Below are positions 55,264 to 64,000 of a stretch of DNA of 64,000 nucleotides, piece after piece. A program made the position numbers and the translations under genes. Source of the stretch: an uncultured Stenotrophomonas sp. (GTDB taxonomy: Bacteria > Pseudomonadota > Gammaproteobacteria > Xanthomonadales > Xanthomonadaceae); NCBI GenBank assembly GCA_900078405.1, contig FLTS01000001.1, forward strand, positions 1,140,626 to 1,204,625, given 5' to 3'. Within the stretch, counting starts at the first letter, position 1. Each line of letters begins with the position of its first letter. Below the pieces are notes generated by a model. It saw nothing but the letters and a program-made list of their open reading frames with translations, did no database searches and was not told the DNA's origin.

Positions 55264-56664
55264 TCACTTCCTGCCCTTGACGTGCTTCATCAAGCGCCGC
55301 TTGCGCGCGATCTGGCGTTCGGTCAGCACGTTCTTCTTGCCTTCGTAGGGGTTGGCGCCCTCGCGGAACAGGAAGGTCACCGGCGTGCCAACCAGCTTGA
55401 AGCGCTTGCGGAAGAAGTTCTCCAGATAGCGCTTGTACGAATCCGGCAACTCCTTCAGGCGCGTGCCATGCACGATGAAGGTTGGCGGGTTGCTGCCACC
55501 CGGATGCACGTAGCGCAGCTTGGAGACATGACCACGAATGCTCGGCGGCGGGTTGCTCTCGCAGGCGATCTCCAGCGCCTTGTTCACTTCACTGGTGCCG
55601 AATTCATGCGTGGCCGAGGCATGCGCGCGGTGGATGGCGCGGAACAGTTCGCGCAGGCCCGAGCCATGCTTGGCGGAAATGCGCACCACCTCGGCCCAGG
55701 GCACGAAGCCGAGCTTCAGCGACAGCAGGGTTTCGGCCTGCTCGCGCTGGTAATCGGTCAGGCCATCCCACTTGTTGATTGCGATGACCAGCGCGCGACC
55801 GGCATCGAGCACCGCGCCGAGCACGCTGGCGTCCTGGTCGGTGACGCCCTCGCTGGCGTCAAGCATCAGCACCGCGACCTGGCACTGTTCGATCGAGCGC
55901 AGCGTCTTGACCACGCTGAATTTCTCCACCACCTCTTCCACCTTCGACTTGCGGCGAAGGCCGGCGGTGTCGATCAGGCGGTACAGGCGGTCGTCGCGCT
56001 CCAGGTCCACCGCGATCGAATCGCGGGTGGTACCGGGCACGTCGGAGGCGATCATCCGCTCCTCGCCGAGCAGGCGGTTGACCAGCGTGGACTTGCCGAC
56101 GTTGGGGCGGCCGACGAAGGCGATGCGGATGCGCTCGGGGTCATTGTCCAGCGTCTCGGCCGAGCCTTCTTCCGGCAGGCCCGCGACGATTTCCTCCAGC
56201 AGGTCATCCAGCCCCTGCCGGTGCGCGGCCGATACCGTCAGCATGTCGCCGAAGCCATAGCGCGCGAACTCCGAGCGCACCGCATCCTCGTCGGTGCCGT
56301 CGATCTTGTTGATCAGCAGCAACGTCGGCCGCGACAGCTTGCGCAGCCACGACAGGATTTCATCATCCAATGCGGAAGTGCCGTCGCGTGCATCGACCAC
56401 GAACAGGATCAGGTCGGCTTCGGCGGCGGCGGCACGGGCCTGGCGCGCGGTGGCGCCGGCCAGACCCTCTTCTTCCTCGGCAATGCCGCCGGTGTCGACG
56501 ACGAGGAAATGGTTGTCCTCGTCGAGCCGGCATACACCGTAATTGCGGTCACGGGTGACGCCGGGCTGGTCATGGACCAGTGCGTCGCGGGTGCGCGTGA
56601 GCGCATTGAAAATGGTGGACTTGCCGACATTCGGCCGTCCGACCAGGGCGACCAAAGGCAGCAT
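55264..56664 (-). CDS. der: GTPase Der (EngA)
   Basis: Der is an essential GTPase with two tandem G domains that assists assembly of the 50S ribosomal subunit. The 466-residue protein has two G1 motifs GRPNVGKST at residues about 9 and 190, G3 DTGG/DTAG and G4 NKID/NKWD, followed by the C-terminal KH-like domain ([16 protein letters not shown]) and a basic tail [13 protein letters not shown]. The start [12 protein letters not shown] at 56664 fits the family. It is the last of der-bamB-yfgM, thirteen bases after bamB. Confidence 0.96.
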   Translation of the reverse strand: MLPLVALVGRPNVGKSTIFNALTRTRDALVHDQPGVTRDRNYGVCRLDEDNHFLVVDTGGIAEEEEGLAGATARQARAAAAEADLILFVVDARDGTSALDDEILSWLRKLSRPTLLLINKIDGTDEDAVRSEFARYGFGDMLTVSAAHRQGLDDLLEEIVAGLPEEGSAETLDNDPERIRIAFVGRPNVGKSTLVNRLLGEERMIASDVPGTTRDSIAVDLERDDRLYRLIDTAGLRRKSKVEEVVEKFSVVKTLRSIEQCQVAVLMLDASEGVTDQDASVLGAVLDAGRALVIAINKWDGLTDYQREQAETLLSLKLGFVPWAEVVRISAKHGSGLRELFRAIHRAHASATHEFGTSEVNKALEIACESNPPPSIRGHVSKLRYVHPGGSNPPTFIVHGTRLKELPDSYKRYLENFFRKRFKLVGTPVTFLFREGANPYEGKKNVLTERQIARKRRLMKHVKGRK

Positions 56665-56677
56665 CGCTTGGTACTCC

Positions 56678-57874
56678 TCAGTTTGCCAGCCGGTAGGCGG
56701 CCAGCTTGCCGTCCACGTTCTGTACCAGCAGCACGCCATCGGCAACCACCGGCTGCGCGACCACCCGGTCGCGTCCTCCGCGCTCCCGCGCGGCCAGTGC
56801 GCCATCGCCCAGCCGCAGCCAGTGCAGGTAGCCCTTGTAATCACCGACCACGACGTAATCGCCCTGGATCACCGGCCCGGTCACCGAGCGCCGCGCCAGC
56901 GCCTGCTGCGACCACATCGCCGCACCGGTGGTCTTGTCCAGCCCGTAGACCGTACCCTGTCCGTCGGTCACCACCACATTGCCGGACGATACCGCCACGC
57001 CGCCGGCGCCACCGTGGTCGCGGGACCACAGCGGCCGCCCGGTCGGGCCTTCGATGGCCATCGTCTCGTTCTTGAAGCTGGTGACGTACAGGTTGTTGCC
57101 TTCCAGCACCGGCGCGCCATCCACGTCGGCCATGCGTTCCAGCTCGGTACGACCCTCCGGAGCGCCGATCATCTGCTCCCACAGCGGGCGGCCATCCTGC
57201 ATCGCCAGCGCGCTGAGCGTGCCATCGTCATTGCCGATGAACAGCACGCCCGGCCCGACCGCCACCGGTGCATTGCCGCGCACGGTCAGCGATGGCAGTT
57301 CCTGCGCGTTGAACCAGCGCTGCTCGCCACTGGCGGCATCAAGCGCGGTGGTGCGGCCGTCATTGCTGCGCACGAAGACCAGCCCCTGCGACACCGCCGG
57401 GGCGGTGATCACTTCGCCCGGCACCCTGGCACGCCACTTCTCACTGCCATCGGCGGCATCGAGCGCGATCACCTGGCCGTCCAGCGTACCGATCACCACC
57501 ACGCCATCGCCCACACCGGGGCCACCGGACAGGCGCAGTTTGGCCTTCTTCTTTTCCTTGGCCGGCTTGTATTCCCATATTTCCTTGCCGGTCTGCAGGT
57601 CCAGCGCCTTCACGCCGCCTTCCACCGCCGCCGCATAGACGCGACCGCCGGCCACCGCCGGCGCCTGGCGCACGCCGATACGGCCTTCGCCCTTGCCGAC
57701 GTTGACCGACCAGATCCGATCGACCTCGAGCGTGGCATCGAACTTGACCAGTTCGGCCGGCTCCAGCGCCTTCTTGGCCTCGGCGTCCTTGCCGGCAAAC
57801 CAGCCCTTCACCGTCGAACAGCCACTGAGCGCCATCGCGACCAGCGCGATGCCCGCAACATGCTTGAGTTTCAT
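56678..57874 (-). CDS. bamB: Outer-membrane assembly lipoprotein BamB
   Basis: BamB is a lipoprotein of the BAM complex that folds beta-barrel proteins into the outer membrane. The 398-residue protein has a lipoprotein signal ([19 protein letters not shown], lipobox ALSGC) and an eight-bladed beta propeller with PQQ-type repeats such as [16 protein letters not shown] and [14 protein letters not shown]. The start overlaps the yfgM stop by one base (TGATG). Placement between yfgM and der is the conserved gammaproteobacterial order. Confidence 0.95.
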   Translation of the reverse strand: MKLKHVAGIALVAMALSGCSTVKGWFAGKDAEAKKALEPAELVKFDATLEVDRIWSVNVGKGEGRIGVRQAPAVAGGRVYAAAVEGGVKALDLQTGKEIWEYKPAKEKKKAKLRLSGGPGVGDGVVVIGTLDGQVIALDAADGSEKWRARVPGEVITAPAVSQGLVFVRSNDGRTTALDAASGEQRWFNAQELPSLTVRGNAPVAVGPGVLFIGNDDGTLSALAMQDGRPLWEQMIGAPEGRTELERMADVDGAPVLEGNNLYVTSFKNETMAIEGPTGRPLWSRDHGGAGGVAVSSGNVVVTDGQGTVYGLDKTTGAAMWSQQALARRSVTGPVIQGDYVVVGDYKGYLHWLRLGDGALAARERGGRDRVVAQPVVADGVLLVQNVDGKLAAYRLAN

Positions 57875-58515
57875 CAGATGCTCTCCGCTGCGGGGTCGGC
57901 GACGCTGCCGCCAACGTCCATCAGCTTGATTTCCAGCAGGCGGCGTTGCGGCGCGGCAACGTCGAGCTTGCCCAGGGACTGTTTGTAGAGGTCGCGTGCC
58001 TGCTCGCGCTTGTCCTGCGCCACCAGTGCGTCGCCACGGATTTCCAGACCGGCGCTGTCCCCGGCATCGCCGAGCAGCGACAAGGCTTCATCCGGCTTGC
58101 CGGTCTCGACCAGCAGGCGGGCGATGCGCTGGTCGATCAGCGTCTTGAATTCGCCCTCGACCTTCAGGCCGCGCAGGGTCTTGATCGCATCGGCATGCTT
58201 GCCGGCCTCGACCTGCGCCTTGGCCAGTTCCAGCGCCGCCAGGTCGGCGTAGATGCCGGCCTTGCCGCCCTCCAGCGCTGCCACTTCCTTGGCTGCTTCG
58301 TCCAGATCCTTCGACTGCAGGCTGCGCGATACCGCCTCGTAGCGGCTGTTGGCCTCGGCCAGCTTGCCCAATTGCTGCTTCTGCCACCACTGCCAGCCAC
58401 CGATCAGGGCCAGTGCGAGGACTATTCCGCCAAGTATGCCGGCGCCATTCTGGCGCAGCCAGGTGCGGACACGTTCGCTTTGTTCATGCTCGTCGAGCAG
58501 GTCATCAATCGCCAT
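57874..58515 (-). CDS. yfgM: YfgM-family membrane protein
   Basis: YfgM is an inner-membrane protein with periplasmic TPR-like repeats that links the Sec translocon to periplasmic chaperones. The 213-residue protein starts MAIDDLLDEHEQSERVRTWLRQNG, has one transmembrane segment (LGGIVLALALIGGWQWW) and helical repeats (LAELAKAQVEAGKHADAIK-type units such as ALELAKAQVEAGKHADAI). It is encoded with bamB. In many gammaproteobacteria hisS lies immediately upstream; here hisS is elsewhere. Confidence 0.93.
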   Translation of the reverse strand: MAIDDLLDEHEQSERVRTWLRQNGAGILGGIVLALALIGGWQWWQKQQLGKLAEANSRYEAVSRSLQSKDLDEAAKEVAALEGGKAGIYADLAALELAKAQVEAGKHADAIKTLRGLKVEGEFKTLIDQRIARLLVETGKPDEALSLLGDAGDSAGLEIRGDALVAQDKREQARDLYKQSLGKLDVAAPQRRLLEIKLMDVGGSVADPAAESI

Positions 58516-58569
58516 GCGTAACTCTCGCTCCGCCTGCTGGGAGCCTTGTGTAGTGGGCTGCGCCTTGCC

Positions 58570-59418
58570 TCAATGCGAAACCGGCGCCACGGAACCGTCA
58601 GAGGATACCGTAAAGCGGGCCACATTATTACCGCGCGTATATGTCGTCAGGTCGACGCTGTCGCCATCCCGGCGCATCTCCACTTCCGAAGCGTTGCCCA
58701 CCACCATGTGGCCAACCTGACCGGCGTCATAACTGCGTTTCTCACCGGCACGGACCAGGGCCTTCTCGATGACGGCACCATCCGGCGCGAACACTTCCAC
58801 CCAGCTTTCGCCCTTGAAATCCAGGGTCATGGCACTGGCCGCCGGTGTTGCCACGGCCGACTGCCGTGCAACCGGCGCGATGGAGGCGATGTATGGCGTG
58901 CGTTCTGCCGCCGGGCGCGGGCGTGCCACTTCATCGGACGCCGCAGCCGGCTGCGTGGCGGCCGGCGATACCGCGTCCGGGACCACGTCCAGCGATGCCG
59001 TATTCGGCACGGAATCACCGAACTTGCCCTGGAAGGCGTACCACGCCGGGACCGCCAGCACCGCGGTGATCACCACGTAGACCGCACGGCGGCCCAGGCT
59101 TTCGGCCATCCGCCGCAGCCGCGGGGTATGGGTGTGGCTGACCAGCTTCGGCGGCTCGACCGGGGCGATGCGCGCCTGCTCCAGCAGGCCGTCAAGCTCC
59201 ACGCCCAGCAATTTCGCGCAACTGCGCAACTGCCCGCGCACGAATACCGGTGCACCCAGCCGCTCCCACTGCTCGGCCTCCAGCGCCGCAACCACCTGCA
59301 CCGGCATGTGCAGGCGCCCTGCCACGTCCGCCACCGTCAAACCCGCTGCTTCACGTGCCTGGCGAAGCTGCTCCCCGCAACCCACCGCCAAAACCTTCAT
59401 ACCCGGATCATTGCTCAC
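58570..59418 (-). CDS. rodZ: RodZ-family protein (HTH, transmembrane helix, DUF4115)
   Basis: RodZ connects MreB filaments with the cell-wall elongasome to maintain rod shape. The 282-residue protein has an N-terminal Cro/C1-type HTH (LRQAREAAGLTVADVAGRLHMPVQVVAALE; landmarks LRQAREAAGLTVAD and GRLHMPVQVV), a transmembrane helix near residue 115 (AVYVVITAVLAVPAWYAF), a Pro/Ala-rich linker and a C-terminal DUF4115-like domain (MTLDFKGESWVEVFAPDGAVIEK landmark ESWVEVFAPDG). It lies between pilF and yfgM. The alternative start at residue 7 is less likely. Confidence 0.92.
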   Translation of the reverse strand: MSNDPGMKVLAVGCGEQLRQAREAAGLTVADVAGRLHMPVQVVAALEAEQWERLGAPVFVRGQLRSCAKLLGVELDGLLEQARIAPVEPPKLVSHTHTPRLRRMAESLGRRAVYVVITAVLAVPAWYAFQGKFGDSVPNTASLDVVPDAVSPAATQPAAASDEVARPRPAAERTPYIASIAPVARQSAVATPAASAMTLDFKGESWVEVFAPDGAVIEKALVRAGEKRSYDAGQVGHMVVGNASEVEMRRDGDSVDLTTYTRGNNVARFTVSSDGSVAPVSH

Positions 59419-59424
59419 AATGCA

Positions 59425-60222
59425 TCAGCCCTGGGGATTCGGGGTCGCGCTTTCGGGAAACTCCTCGCGCAACCGCTGTTGATATCGGCTTGCGGCGCTC
59501 CCGTCGCCCAGCCGTTCCTCAATCTCGATCGCAAGTTGTAACACGGAAGCCGTGGCCGGTGCAGCCGCAAGGCGCCGCTCGCAGAAGGCGCGCGCCTCGA
59601 AATAGCGGCCATGCAGGAATTCGTTGCGGGCCATCGAGGCCAGCGCATAGGCATTGCCGGGGGCCAGCGCCAGGGCTTGGCGCAGATCCGATTCGGCGCG
59701 TTCGCGCTGCCCTGCATCAAGGGCGCAGCCGCCGGCATTGGCCAGCGCATCGACACGGGCGGCATAGCCGGAATCGACCAGCGCGCGGTCGAACCAGACC
59801 AGCGCCTCGGCCGGATGGCCGTTGCCGCACAGCCATGCACCATAGTTGTTCAGCACATCGCCCTGTCCGGGGGCCAGTTCGGCGGCCTTGCGATACAGCA
59901 CGCCGGCCTCATCGACCCTGCCCAGCCGTGCCTGAATCACCGCCTGCATGGTGTAGGCATCGGGCCAGTCGGGCTCTCGCCGCTGTGCCGAGCGCGCATA
60001 TTTGAGCGCGGCGTCCAGATCGTCGCGGCCGAAGCGGTCGCCGGCCAGCCGCAGGATTTCCCGATACCGCTCGCGCTTGCGAACCTGCCGGTCGTCGCGC
60101 ACCTCATGGTGCAGCGTGGCCTGGTCGCCCCACGAAATCCGGCTCGCCTTGACGCCATCTCCGCGGCCGCAGCCGGAGACCAGCAGCGTCAGGGCCAGCA
60201 GCGCCAACAGCCGCTCAGCCAA
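59425..60222 (-). CDS. pilF: Type IV pilus biogenesis lipoprotein PilF/PilW
   Basis: PilF is the pilotin that carries the PilQ secretin subunits to the outer membrane. The 265-residue protein begins [21 protein letters not shown] with lipobox LVSGC and contains TPR repeats ([46 protein letters not shown] landmark [15 protein letters not shown]). It overlaps rlmN by eight bases. Presence next to rlmN and ndk is conserved. The genus likely has type IV pili. Confidence 0.93.
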   Translation of the reverse strand: MAERLLALLALTLLVSGCGRGDGVKASRISWGDQATLHHEVRDDRQVRKRERYREILRLAGDRFGRDDLDAALKYARSAQRREPDWPDAYTMQAVIQARLGRVDEAGVLYRKAAELAPGQGDVLNNYGAWLCGNGHPAEALVWFDRALVDSGYAARVDALANAGGCALDAGQRERAESDLRQALALAPGNAYALASMARNEFLHGRYFEARAFCERRLAAAPATASVLQLAIEIEERLGDGSAASRYQQRLREEFPESATPNPQG

Positions 60223-61474
60223 GCGCGTTCCTCTGCGCCTGCAACGCGTCCTGTTCCTGCAGCAGGCGGTTGAACTCGGCCTGGCGCCGGGTGCGATCCA
60301 TCACCTGGCCCTTGAGCTGGCCGCAGGCAGCGTCGATGTCGTCGCCACGGGTACGCCGCACCATCGTCAGCACCTGCGAATCGAGCAGGATCTTCTGGAA
60401 GGCACGGATCTGCTCCTCGTCCGAACGCTCGTAGCGGGTGCCGGGGAACGGGTTGAACGGGATCAGGTTGACCTTGCCCGAGTCGCGCGCCTGCACCGCG
60501 TTGTCGAACTGGCGCATCAGCCGCGCCAGTTGGCGGGCATGTTCGGGCTGGTCGTTGACACCCTTCATCAAGGTGTATTCGAACGTCACCGAATCACGTT
60601 TCTTGTTGCCGCGCAGGTAGCGCGCACAGGAAGCCATCAAATCGGCGATCGGGTACTTCTTGTTGAGCGGCACGAGGGTTTCCCGCAGCTCGTCGGTCGG
60701 CGCGTGCAGCGACACGGCCAGCGATACGTCGCTTTCGACCGAGAGCCGGTCGATCATCGGCACCAGCCCGGAGGTCGAGAGCGTCACCCGCTTGTTGGCC
60801 AGCCCGTAGCCGAGGTCGTCGCGCATGATGCTCATCGCGCGCACGACGTTGTCGAAATTCATCAACGGCTCGCCCATGCCCATCATGACCACATTGCTGA
60901 CGACGCGCGTGTCGTCGTTGCCGGCGCCGCCCAGCCGCGCCGTGCCGGCATCGGCCTCGAGCACGCGCTTGGCCCACCAGAGCTGGCCAATGATTTCGCT
61001 GGAGGTCAGGTTGCGGTTGAAGCCCTGGGTGGCGGTGGAGCAGAAGGTGCAGTTCAGGCCGCAGCCGACCTGCGAGGACACGCACAGCGTGCCACGCCCC
61101 TTGTCGGGGATGTAGACGGTTTCAACGGCGTTCTTGCCATCCACGCCCATTGCCAGCAACCATTTGTGGGTGCCGTCGGCGGAGGGCTTGTCGAACACGA
61201 CGCCGGGGACGACGACCTCGGCATGCTGCTGCAGCTTGGCACGCAGCGACTTGCCGAGGTCGGTCATCTGGTCGAAATCGGTGACGTAGCGGTGGTGGAT
61301 CCACTTCATCACCTGGTGGGCACGGAACTTCTGCTCGCCGAGGGTCTCGACGAAGAACTTTTCCAGGCCCGCGCGATCGAGGTCGAGCAGGTTCTGCTTG
61401 CCGGCCGTCGGCGCTGCCTTGGGCAGCGGGGCGATGGATGGCTGGGCGACCTCGTTCACGGCTTCAACCTTCAC
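60215..61474 (-). CDS. rlmN: Dual-specificity 23S rRNA/tRNA adenine C2 methyltransferase RlmN
   Basis: RlmN is a radical-SAM enzyme that methylates C2 of A2503 in 23S rRNA and A37 in some tRNAs, supporting translational accuracy. The 419-residue protein has the cluster motif CGLNCTFC (three cysteines), [20 protein letters not shown] context, [17 protein letters not shown], and catalytic Cys near the C-terminus in [15 protein letters not shown]. It lies 6 bases after ndk on the same strand. An N-terminal 25-residue extension before the canonical start is Pro/Ala-rich. Confidence 0.95.
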   Translation of the reverse strand: MKVEAVNEVAQPSIAPLPKAAPTAGKQNLLDLDRAGLEKFFVETLGEQKFRAHQVMKWIHHRYVTDFDQMTDLGKSLRAKLQQHAEVVVPGVVFDKPSADGTHKWLLAMGVDGKNAVETVYIPDKGRGTLCVSSQVGCGLNCTFCSTATQGFNRNLTSSEIIGQLWWAKRVLEADAGTARLGGAGNDDTRVVSNVVMMGMGEPLMNFDNVVRAMSIMRDDLGYGLANKRVTLSTSGLVPMIDRLSVESDVSLAVSLHAPTDELRETLVPLNKKYPIADLMASCARYLRGNKKRDSVTFEYTLMKGVNDQPEHARQLARLMRQFDNAVQARDSGKVNLIPFNPFPGTRYERSDEEQIRAFQKILLDSQVLTMVRRTRGDDIDAACGQLKGQVMDRTRRQAEFNRLLQEQDALQAQRNALG

Positions 61475-61479
61475 TTGAC

Positions 61480-61905
61480 TCAGCGCGAAACCACTTCGGT
61501 GGCGGCGAAGAAGTAGGCCACTTCGATGGCGGCATTCTCGACCGAATCCGAGCCGTGGGCGGCGTTGGCGTCGATGGACTCGGCGAAGTCGGCGCGGATG
61601 GTGCCCGGCGCGGCTTCCTTCGGGTTGGTGGCGCCCAGCAGGTCACGGTGGGCCAGCACCGCGTTCTCGCCTTCCAGTGCCTGGATCATCACCGGGCCGG
61701 AGATCATGAATTCGACCAGCGCGTTGAAGAACGGACGCTCGCGGTGCACGGCATAGAAGCCTTCGGCCTCGCGGCGCGAGAGCTGCTTGTACTTGGCGGC
61801 CACGATCTTCAGGCCGGCCTTTTCGAAGCGGGCATAGATCTCGCCGATCACGTTCTTGGCGACGGCATCGGGCTTGATGATGGACAGGGTGCGCTCCAGC
61901 GCCAT
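61480..61905 (-). CDS. ndk: Nucleoside diphosphate kinase
   Basis: Ndk equalises nucleoside triphosphate pools using a phosphohistidine intermediate. The 141-residue protein has [11 protein letters not shown] at the N-terminus, [14 protein letters not shown] and the active site [16 protein letters not shown], with the catalytic histidine in NAAHGSDS. It is the first gene of ndk-rlmN-pilF-rodZ. The ATG at 61905 is preceded by GGAGAACCCAC. Confidence 0.97.
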   Translation of the reverse strand: MALERTLSIIKPDAVAKNVIGEIYARFEKAGLKIVAAKYKQLSRREAEGFYAVHRERPFFNALVEFMISGPVMIQALEGENAVLAHRDLLGATNPKEAAPGTIRADFAESIDANAAHGSDSVENAAIEVAYFFAATEVVSR

Positions 61906-61950
61906 GTGGGTTCTCCGGGTGATGGACCGTTGCGGCCCGATGGGAAATGG

Positions 61951-61973
61951 AAAAACCCGCGTGTGGGCGCGGG
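61951..61973 (-). promoter_or_regulatory. Terminator-like hairpin in the ndk leader
   Basis: CCCGCG (61956-61961) pairs with CGCGGG (61968-61973). On the minus strand the stem is followed by TTTTT. It lies between the presumed ndk promoter and the ndk start and so could be an attenuator, or terminate antisense transcription. Confidence 0.5.
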
Positions 61974-61997
61974 CTTGGTAATGAATTGCAGTAGGCG

Positions 61998-62003
61998 ATT
62001 CTA
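61998..62003 (-). promoter_or_regulatory. Putative ndk -10 box
   Basis: On the minus strand TAGAAT in TTAGAATCGCC fits a sigma70 -10 box. The -35 is indistinct. It lies about 95 bases ahead of the ndk start. Confidence 0.45.
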
Positions 62004-62087
62004 ACGGTTGCCCCCGGGTTTTGCACGGCGGCGGATGAATCATGCTGCATTGCAACATGACCCGGGCGCCCGGGCAGGCGTAGCATC

Positions 62088-62101
62088 CAAACAATCGTTT
62101 G
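62088..62101 (+). promoter_or_regulatory. PsrA-like operator (CAAAC-N4-GTTTG)
   Basis: CAAAC (62088-62092) and GTTTG (62097-62101), spaced by AATC, form a palindrome matching the (G/C)AAAC-N2-4-GTTT(G/C) motif bound by PsrA. It lies 16 bases before the regulator start, so autoregulation and control of the fad gene are likely. Confidence 0.7.
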
Positions 62102-62117
62102 ATTGATCGAACCGGAC

Positions 62118-62765
62118 ATGGGCAAACCCGCCAGCTTCTCCACCAAGGACCGCATCCTCGGCGCGGCCGAGGAATTGTTCGCCCAGTACGGCTTCGCCGG
62201 CACTTCGCTGCGGCAGGTGACCAGCCACGCCGACGTCAACATCGCCGCGGTCAACTACCACTTCGGCAGCAAGGAAAACCTGGTCAACGAGGTATTCCGC
62301 CGGCGCATGGACGAGATGACCGCCGCCCGCCTGGACCAACTGGAACAGGCCCGCAGCACCCGGCCGGGCGACCTGCGCGCGGTGCTGGCCGCCTTCGTCG
62401 AGCCGGCGTTGGCGATGGCGCAGGACCGCCAGAGCGGTGGCGCGTTCGTGCGGGTCATCGCCCGCGCCTACGCCGAGAAGAACGACAACCTGCGCAAGTT
62501 CCTGTCCGACCACTACGGCCACGTGCTGCGCGAGTTCGGCAAGGCCATTGCCGCTTGCGTGCCTGATTTGAGCAAGGAAGAACTGTATTGGCGGCTGGAT
62601 TTCCTCGCCGGCGCGCTGACCTACGCGATGGCCGATTTCGGGCTGATCAAGCGCCCTCACGGCATCAGCGAGGCCGCCCACCGCAACAAGGCCGCACAGG
62701 AACTGATCCATTTCGCCGAGGCCGGCTTCCGCGCCAGCGCGCTGGATGCCCCGCCCTCCCCCTGA
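62118..62765 (+). CDS. PsrA-like TetR-family regulator of fatty-acid genes
   Basis: A 215-residue TetR protein whose N-terminal HTH region ([48 protein letters not shown]; landmarks [19 protein letters not shown] and [15 protein letters not shown]) closely resembles PsrA of Pseudomonas. PsrA is released from DNA by long-chain acyl-CoAs or fatty acids and represses its own gene and fadBA. The C-terminal ligand domain includes [15 protein letters not shown]. The start at 62118 follows GACCGG-type sequence. A matching operator lies upstream and a FadN-type gene lies 30 bases downstream, so it is likely the local regulator of beta-oxidation. Confidence 0.83.
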   Translation: MGKPASFSTKDRILGAAEELFAQYGFAGTSLRQVTSHADVNIAAVNYHFGSKENLVNEVFRRRMDEMTAARLDQLEQARSTRPGDLRAVLAAFVEPALAMAQDRQSGGAFVRVIARAYAEKNDNLRKFLSDHYGHVLREFGKAIAACVPDLSKEELYWRLDFLAGALTYAMADFGLIKRPHGISEAAHRNKAAQELIHFAEAGFRASALDAPPSP

Positions 62766-62795
62766 TTCCACCCGGTACCAACAAAGGCCCACACC

Positions 62796-64000
62796 ATGAC
62801 CAATTCATTGCCAATCCGCCGCGCCGCCGTGCTGGGTGCCGGCGTCATGGGCGCGCAGATCGCCGCCCACCTGACCAATGCCGGCATCGACACCGTGCTG
62901 TTCGACCTGCCCGCCAAGGAAGGCCCGGCCGACGGCATCGTGCTCAAGGCGATCGCCAACCTCGGCAAGCTCAGCCCCGCCCCGCTGGCCAGCAAGGCGC
63001 TGGCCGAAGCGATTACACCGGCCAACTACGAAACCAGCCTGGAACAATTGCGCGACTGCGACCTGATCGTCGAGGCCATCGCCGAGCGCATGGACTGGAA
63101 GCAGGACCTGTACAGGAAGATCGCCCCGTTCGTGAACGAGCACGCGGTGCTGGCCTCCAACACCTCGGGCCTGGGCATCAACAAGCTGGCCGACGTGCTG
63201 CCGGAGCAACTGCGCCACCGCTTCTGCGGCGTGCACTTCTTCAATCCTCCGCGCTACATGCACCTGGCCGAGCTGATCCCGGCCACCACCACCGACAAGG
63301 CGGTGCTGGAAGGGCTGGAAACCTTCCTGACCACCAACCTCGGCAAGGGTGTGGTGTATGCCAAGGACACCCCGAACTTCATCGGCAACCGCATCGGCGT
63401 GTTCTCGATCCTGTCCACCATCCACCACACCGCGCAGTTCGGGCTGGGCTTCGATGAAGTCGATGGCCTGACCGGCCCGCTGGTCGGCCGCCCGAAGTCG
63501 GCGACCTACCGCACTTCCGACGTGGTTGGCCTGGACACGATGGCGCACGTCATCAAGACGATGGCCGATACTCTGCCGAACGACCCGTGGCACGAATTCT
63601 TCAAGTCGCCGAAGTGGCTGGAAGCACTGATCGCCAAGGGCGCGCTGGGCCAGAAGACCGGTGCCGGCATCTTCCGCAAGGTCGGCAAGGACATCGTGGT
63701 GCTGGATGTCGAGAAGCAGGACTATCGCCCGGCCGACCGCGCCGCCGCGCCAGAAGTGGTCGAAATCCTGAAGATCAGGAACCCGGCCGAGAAGTTCGCC
63801 AAGCTGCGTGAAAGCCAGCACCCGCAGGCGCAGTTCCTGTGGGCGACCTTCCGCGACCTGTTCCACTACAGCGCCTACCACCTGGCCGACATCGCCGAAA
63901 CCGCGCGCGACGTCGATCTGGCGATCCGCTGGGGCTACGGCTGGTCGCTGGGCCCGTTCGAGACCTGGCAGGCCGCCGGCTGGAAGCAGGTGGCGCAGTG
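62796..64000 (+). CDS. 3-hydroxyacyl-CoA dehydrogenase/enoyl-CoA hydratase, FadN-like (cut by window end)
   Basis: The frame starts at 62796 (MTNSLPIRRAAVLGAG) and is open to the window end, giving about 401 residues of N-terminal part. Motifs are the NAD-binding VLGAGVMGAQIAAHLTNAG, SNTSGLGINKLADVLP and HFFNPPRYMHLAELIP, with the catalytic histidine of 3-hydroxyacyl-CoA dehydrogenase. In FadN the dehydrogenase is followed by a hydratase domain, the opposite order from FadB; the C-terminal part is missing here so the fusion type is presumed. It should take part in fatty-acid beta-oxidation. The upstream PsrA-like gene probably regulates it. Confidence 0.88.
   Translation, partial: MTNSLPIRRAAVLGAGVMGAQIAAHLTNAGIDTVLFDLPAKEGPADGIVLKAIANLGKLSPAPLASKALAEAITPANYETSLEQLRDCDLIVEAIAERMDWKQDLYRKIAPFVNEHAVLASNTSGLGINKLADVLPEQLRHRFCGVHFFNPPRYMHLAELIPATTTDKAVLEGLETFLTTNLGKGVVYAKDTPNFIGNRIGVFSILSTIHHTAQFGLGFDEVDGLTGPLVGRPKSATYRTSDVVGLDTMAHVIKTMADTLPNDPWHEFFKSPKWLEALIAKGALGQKTGAGIFRKVGKDIVVLDVEKQDYRPADRAAAPEVVEILKIRNPAEKFAKLRESQHPQAQFLWATFRDLFHYSAYHLADIAETARDVDLAIRWGYGWSLGPFETWQAAGWKQVAQ

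Noticed and set aside
62588..63457. Open frame on the plus strand overlapping the fad gene
   Set aside because: It is out of frame with the dehydrogenase, whose motifs (GAGVMG, HFFNPPRYMH) are clear in the frame starting at 62796.

Overview
The window is GC-rich chromosomal DNA from a gammaproteobacterium, most likely a member of the Xanthomonadaceae/Lysobacteraceae (Stenotrophomonas, Pseudoxanthomonas or Lysobacter type). This is inferred from gene content: a his operon headed by a TrpR/YerC-like regulator, mtnB-mtnD-mtnC, a PsrA-like regulator beside a FadN-type dehydrogenase, a ndk-rlmN-pilF-rodZ-yfgM-bamB-der run without ispG or hisS, a thr operon with a threonine/isoleucine-rich leader peptide, and several families of GTAG-starting REP palindromes. 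The genus cannot be fixed from the sequence alone.

Layout. 0-3.3 kb: end of an alkaline phosphatase, a small exported ORF, tilS, xseB, ispA. 3.3-9.2 kb: a Nudix hydrolase, two tandem paralogous amino-acid permeases and the methionine-salvage genes mtnB, mtnD, mtnC. 9.2-9.9 kb: a REP-associated tyrosine transposase (RAYT) framed by mirror-image REP doublets. 9.9-19.8 kb: an accessory stretch with two metallophosphoesterases, a DUF885 lipoprotein, a third permease, a MarR regulator divergent from an FMN-reductase/GNAT fusion, a caspase-fold C13-type protease, a lipoprotein and an exported YciI-like protein. 19.9-29.9 kb: complete hisGDCBHAF(IE) operon on the minus strand, its probable repressor, hisS and a divergent FNR-like regulator. 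30-35.1 kb: thrL-thrA-thrB-thrC. 35.4-42.3 kb: two EamA transporters, an AraC regulator, tRNA-Arg(CCT), an ALDH7-type dehydrogenase, a small membrane protein, pyrD and murB. 42.3-46.6 kb: a compact three-gene cassette (DUF3592-like membrane protein, XRE-HTH protein with a degenerate ATPase domain, membrane-anchored AAA ATPase with a pilin-like periplasmic domain). 46.6-49.6 kb: a propeller-sensor diguanylate cyclase. 49.8-64 kb: guaA, guaB, folD, a rhodanese-MoeB fusion, der-bamB-yfgM, rodZ, pilF, rlmN, ndk, then a PsrA-like regulator and the start of a fad gene.

How the genes work together. Most of the window is core biosynthesis packed into overlapping operons: all eight histidine polypeptides are joined by 4-11 base overlaps, thrA and thrB overlap by four bases, and pyrD-murB-EamA overlap the same way. 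Regulation is visible at several points: a 38-base operator over the start of the his regulator, a thr leader peptide with competing stems, a perfect inverted repeat carrying both start codons of the marR/FMN-reductase pair, and a PsrA-type operator before the fad regulator. The best candidate for an undescribed system is the 42.6-46.6 kb cassette, whose architecture suggests an envelope-to-DNA signalling device. The most striking genome-scale pattern is that at least four genes end with a TAG stop codon lying inside the GTAG end of a REP-like palindrome.
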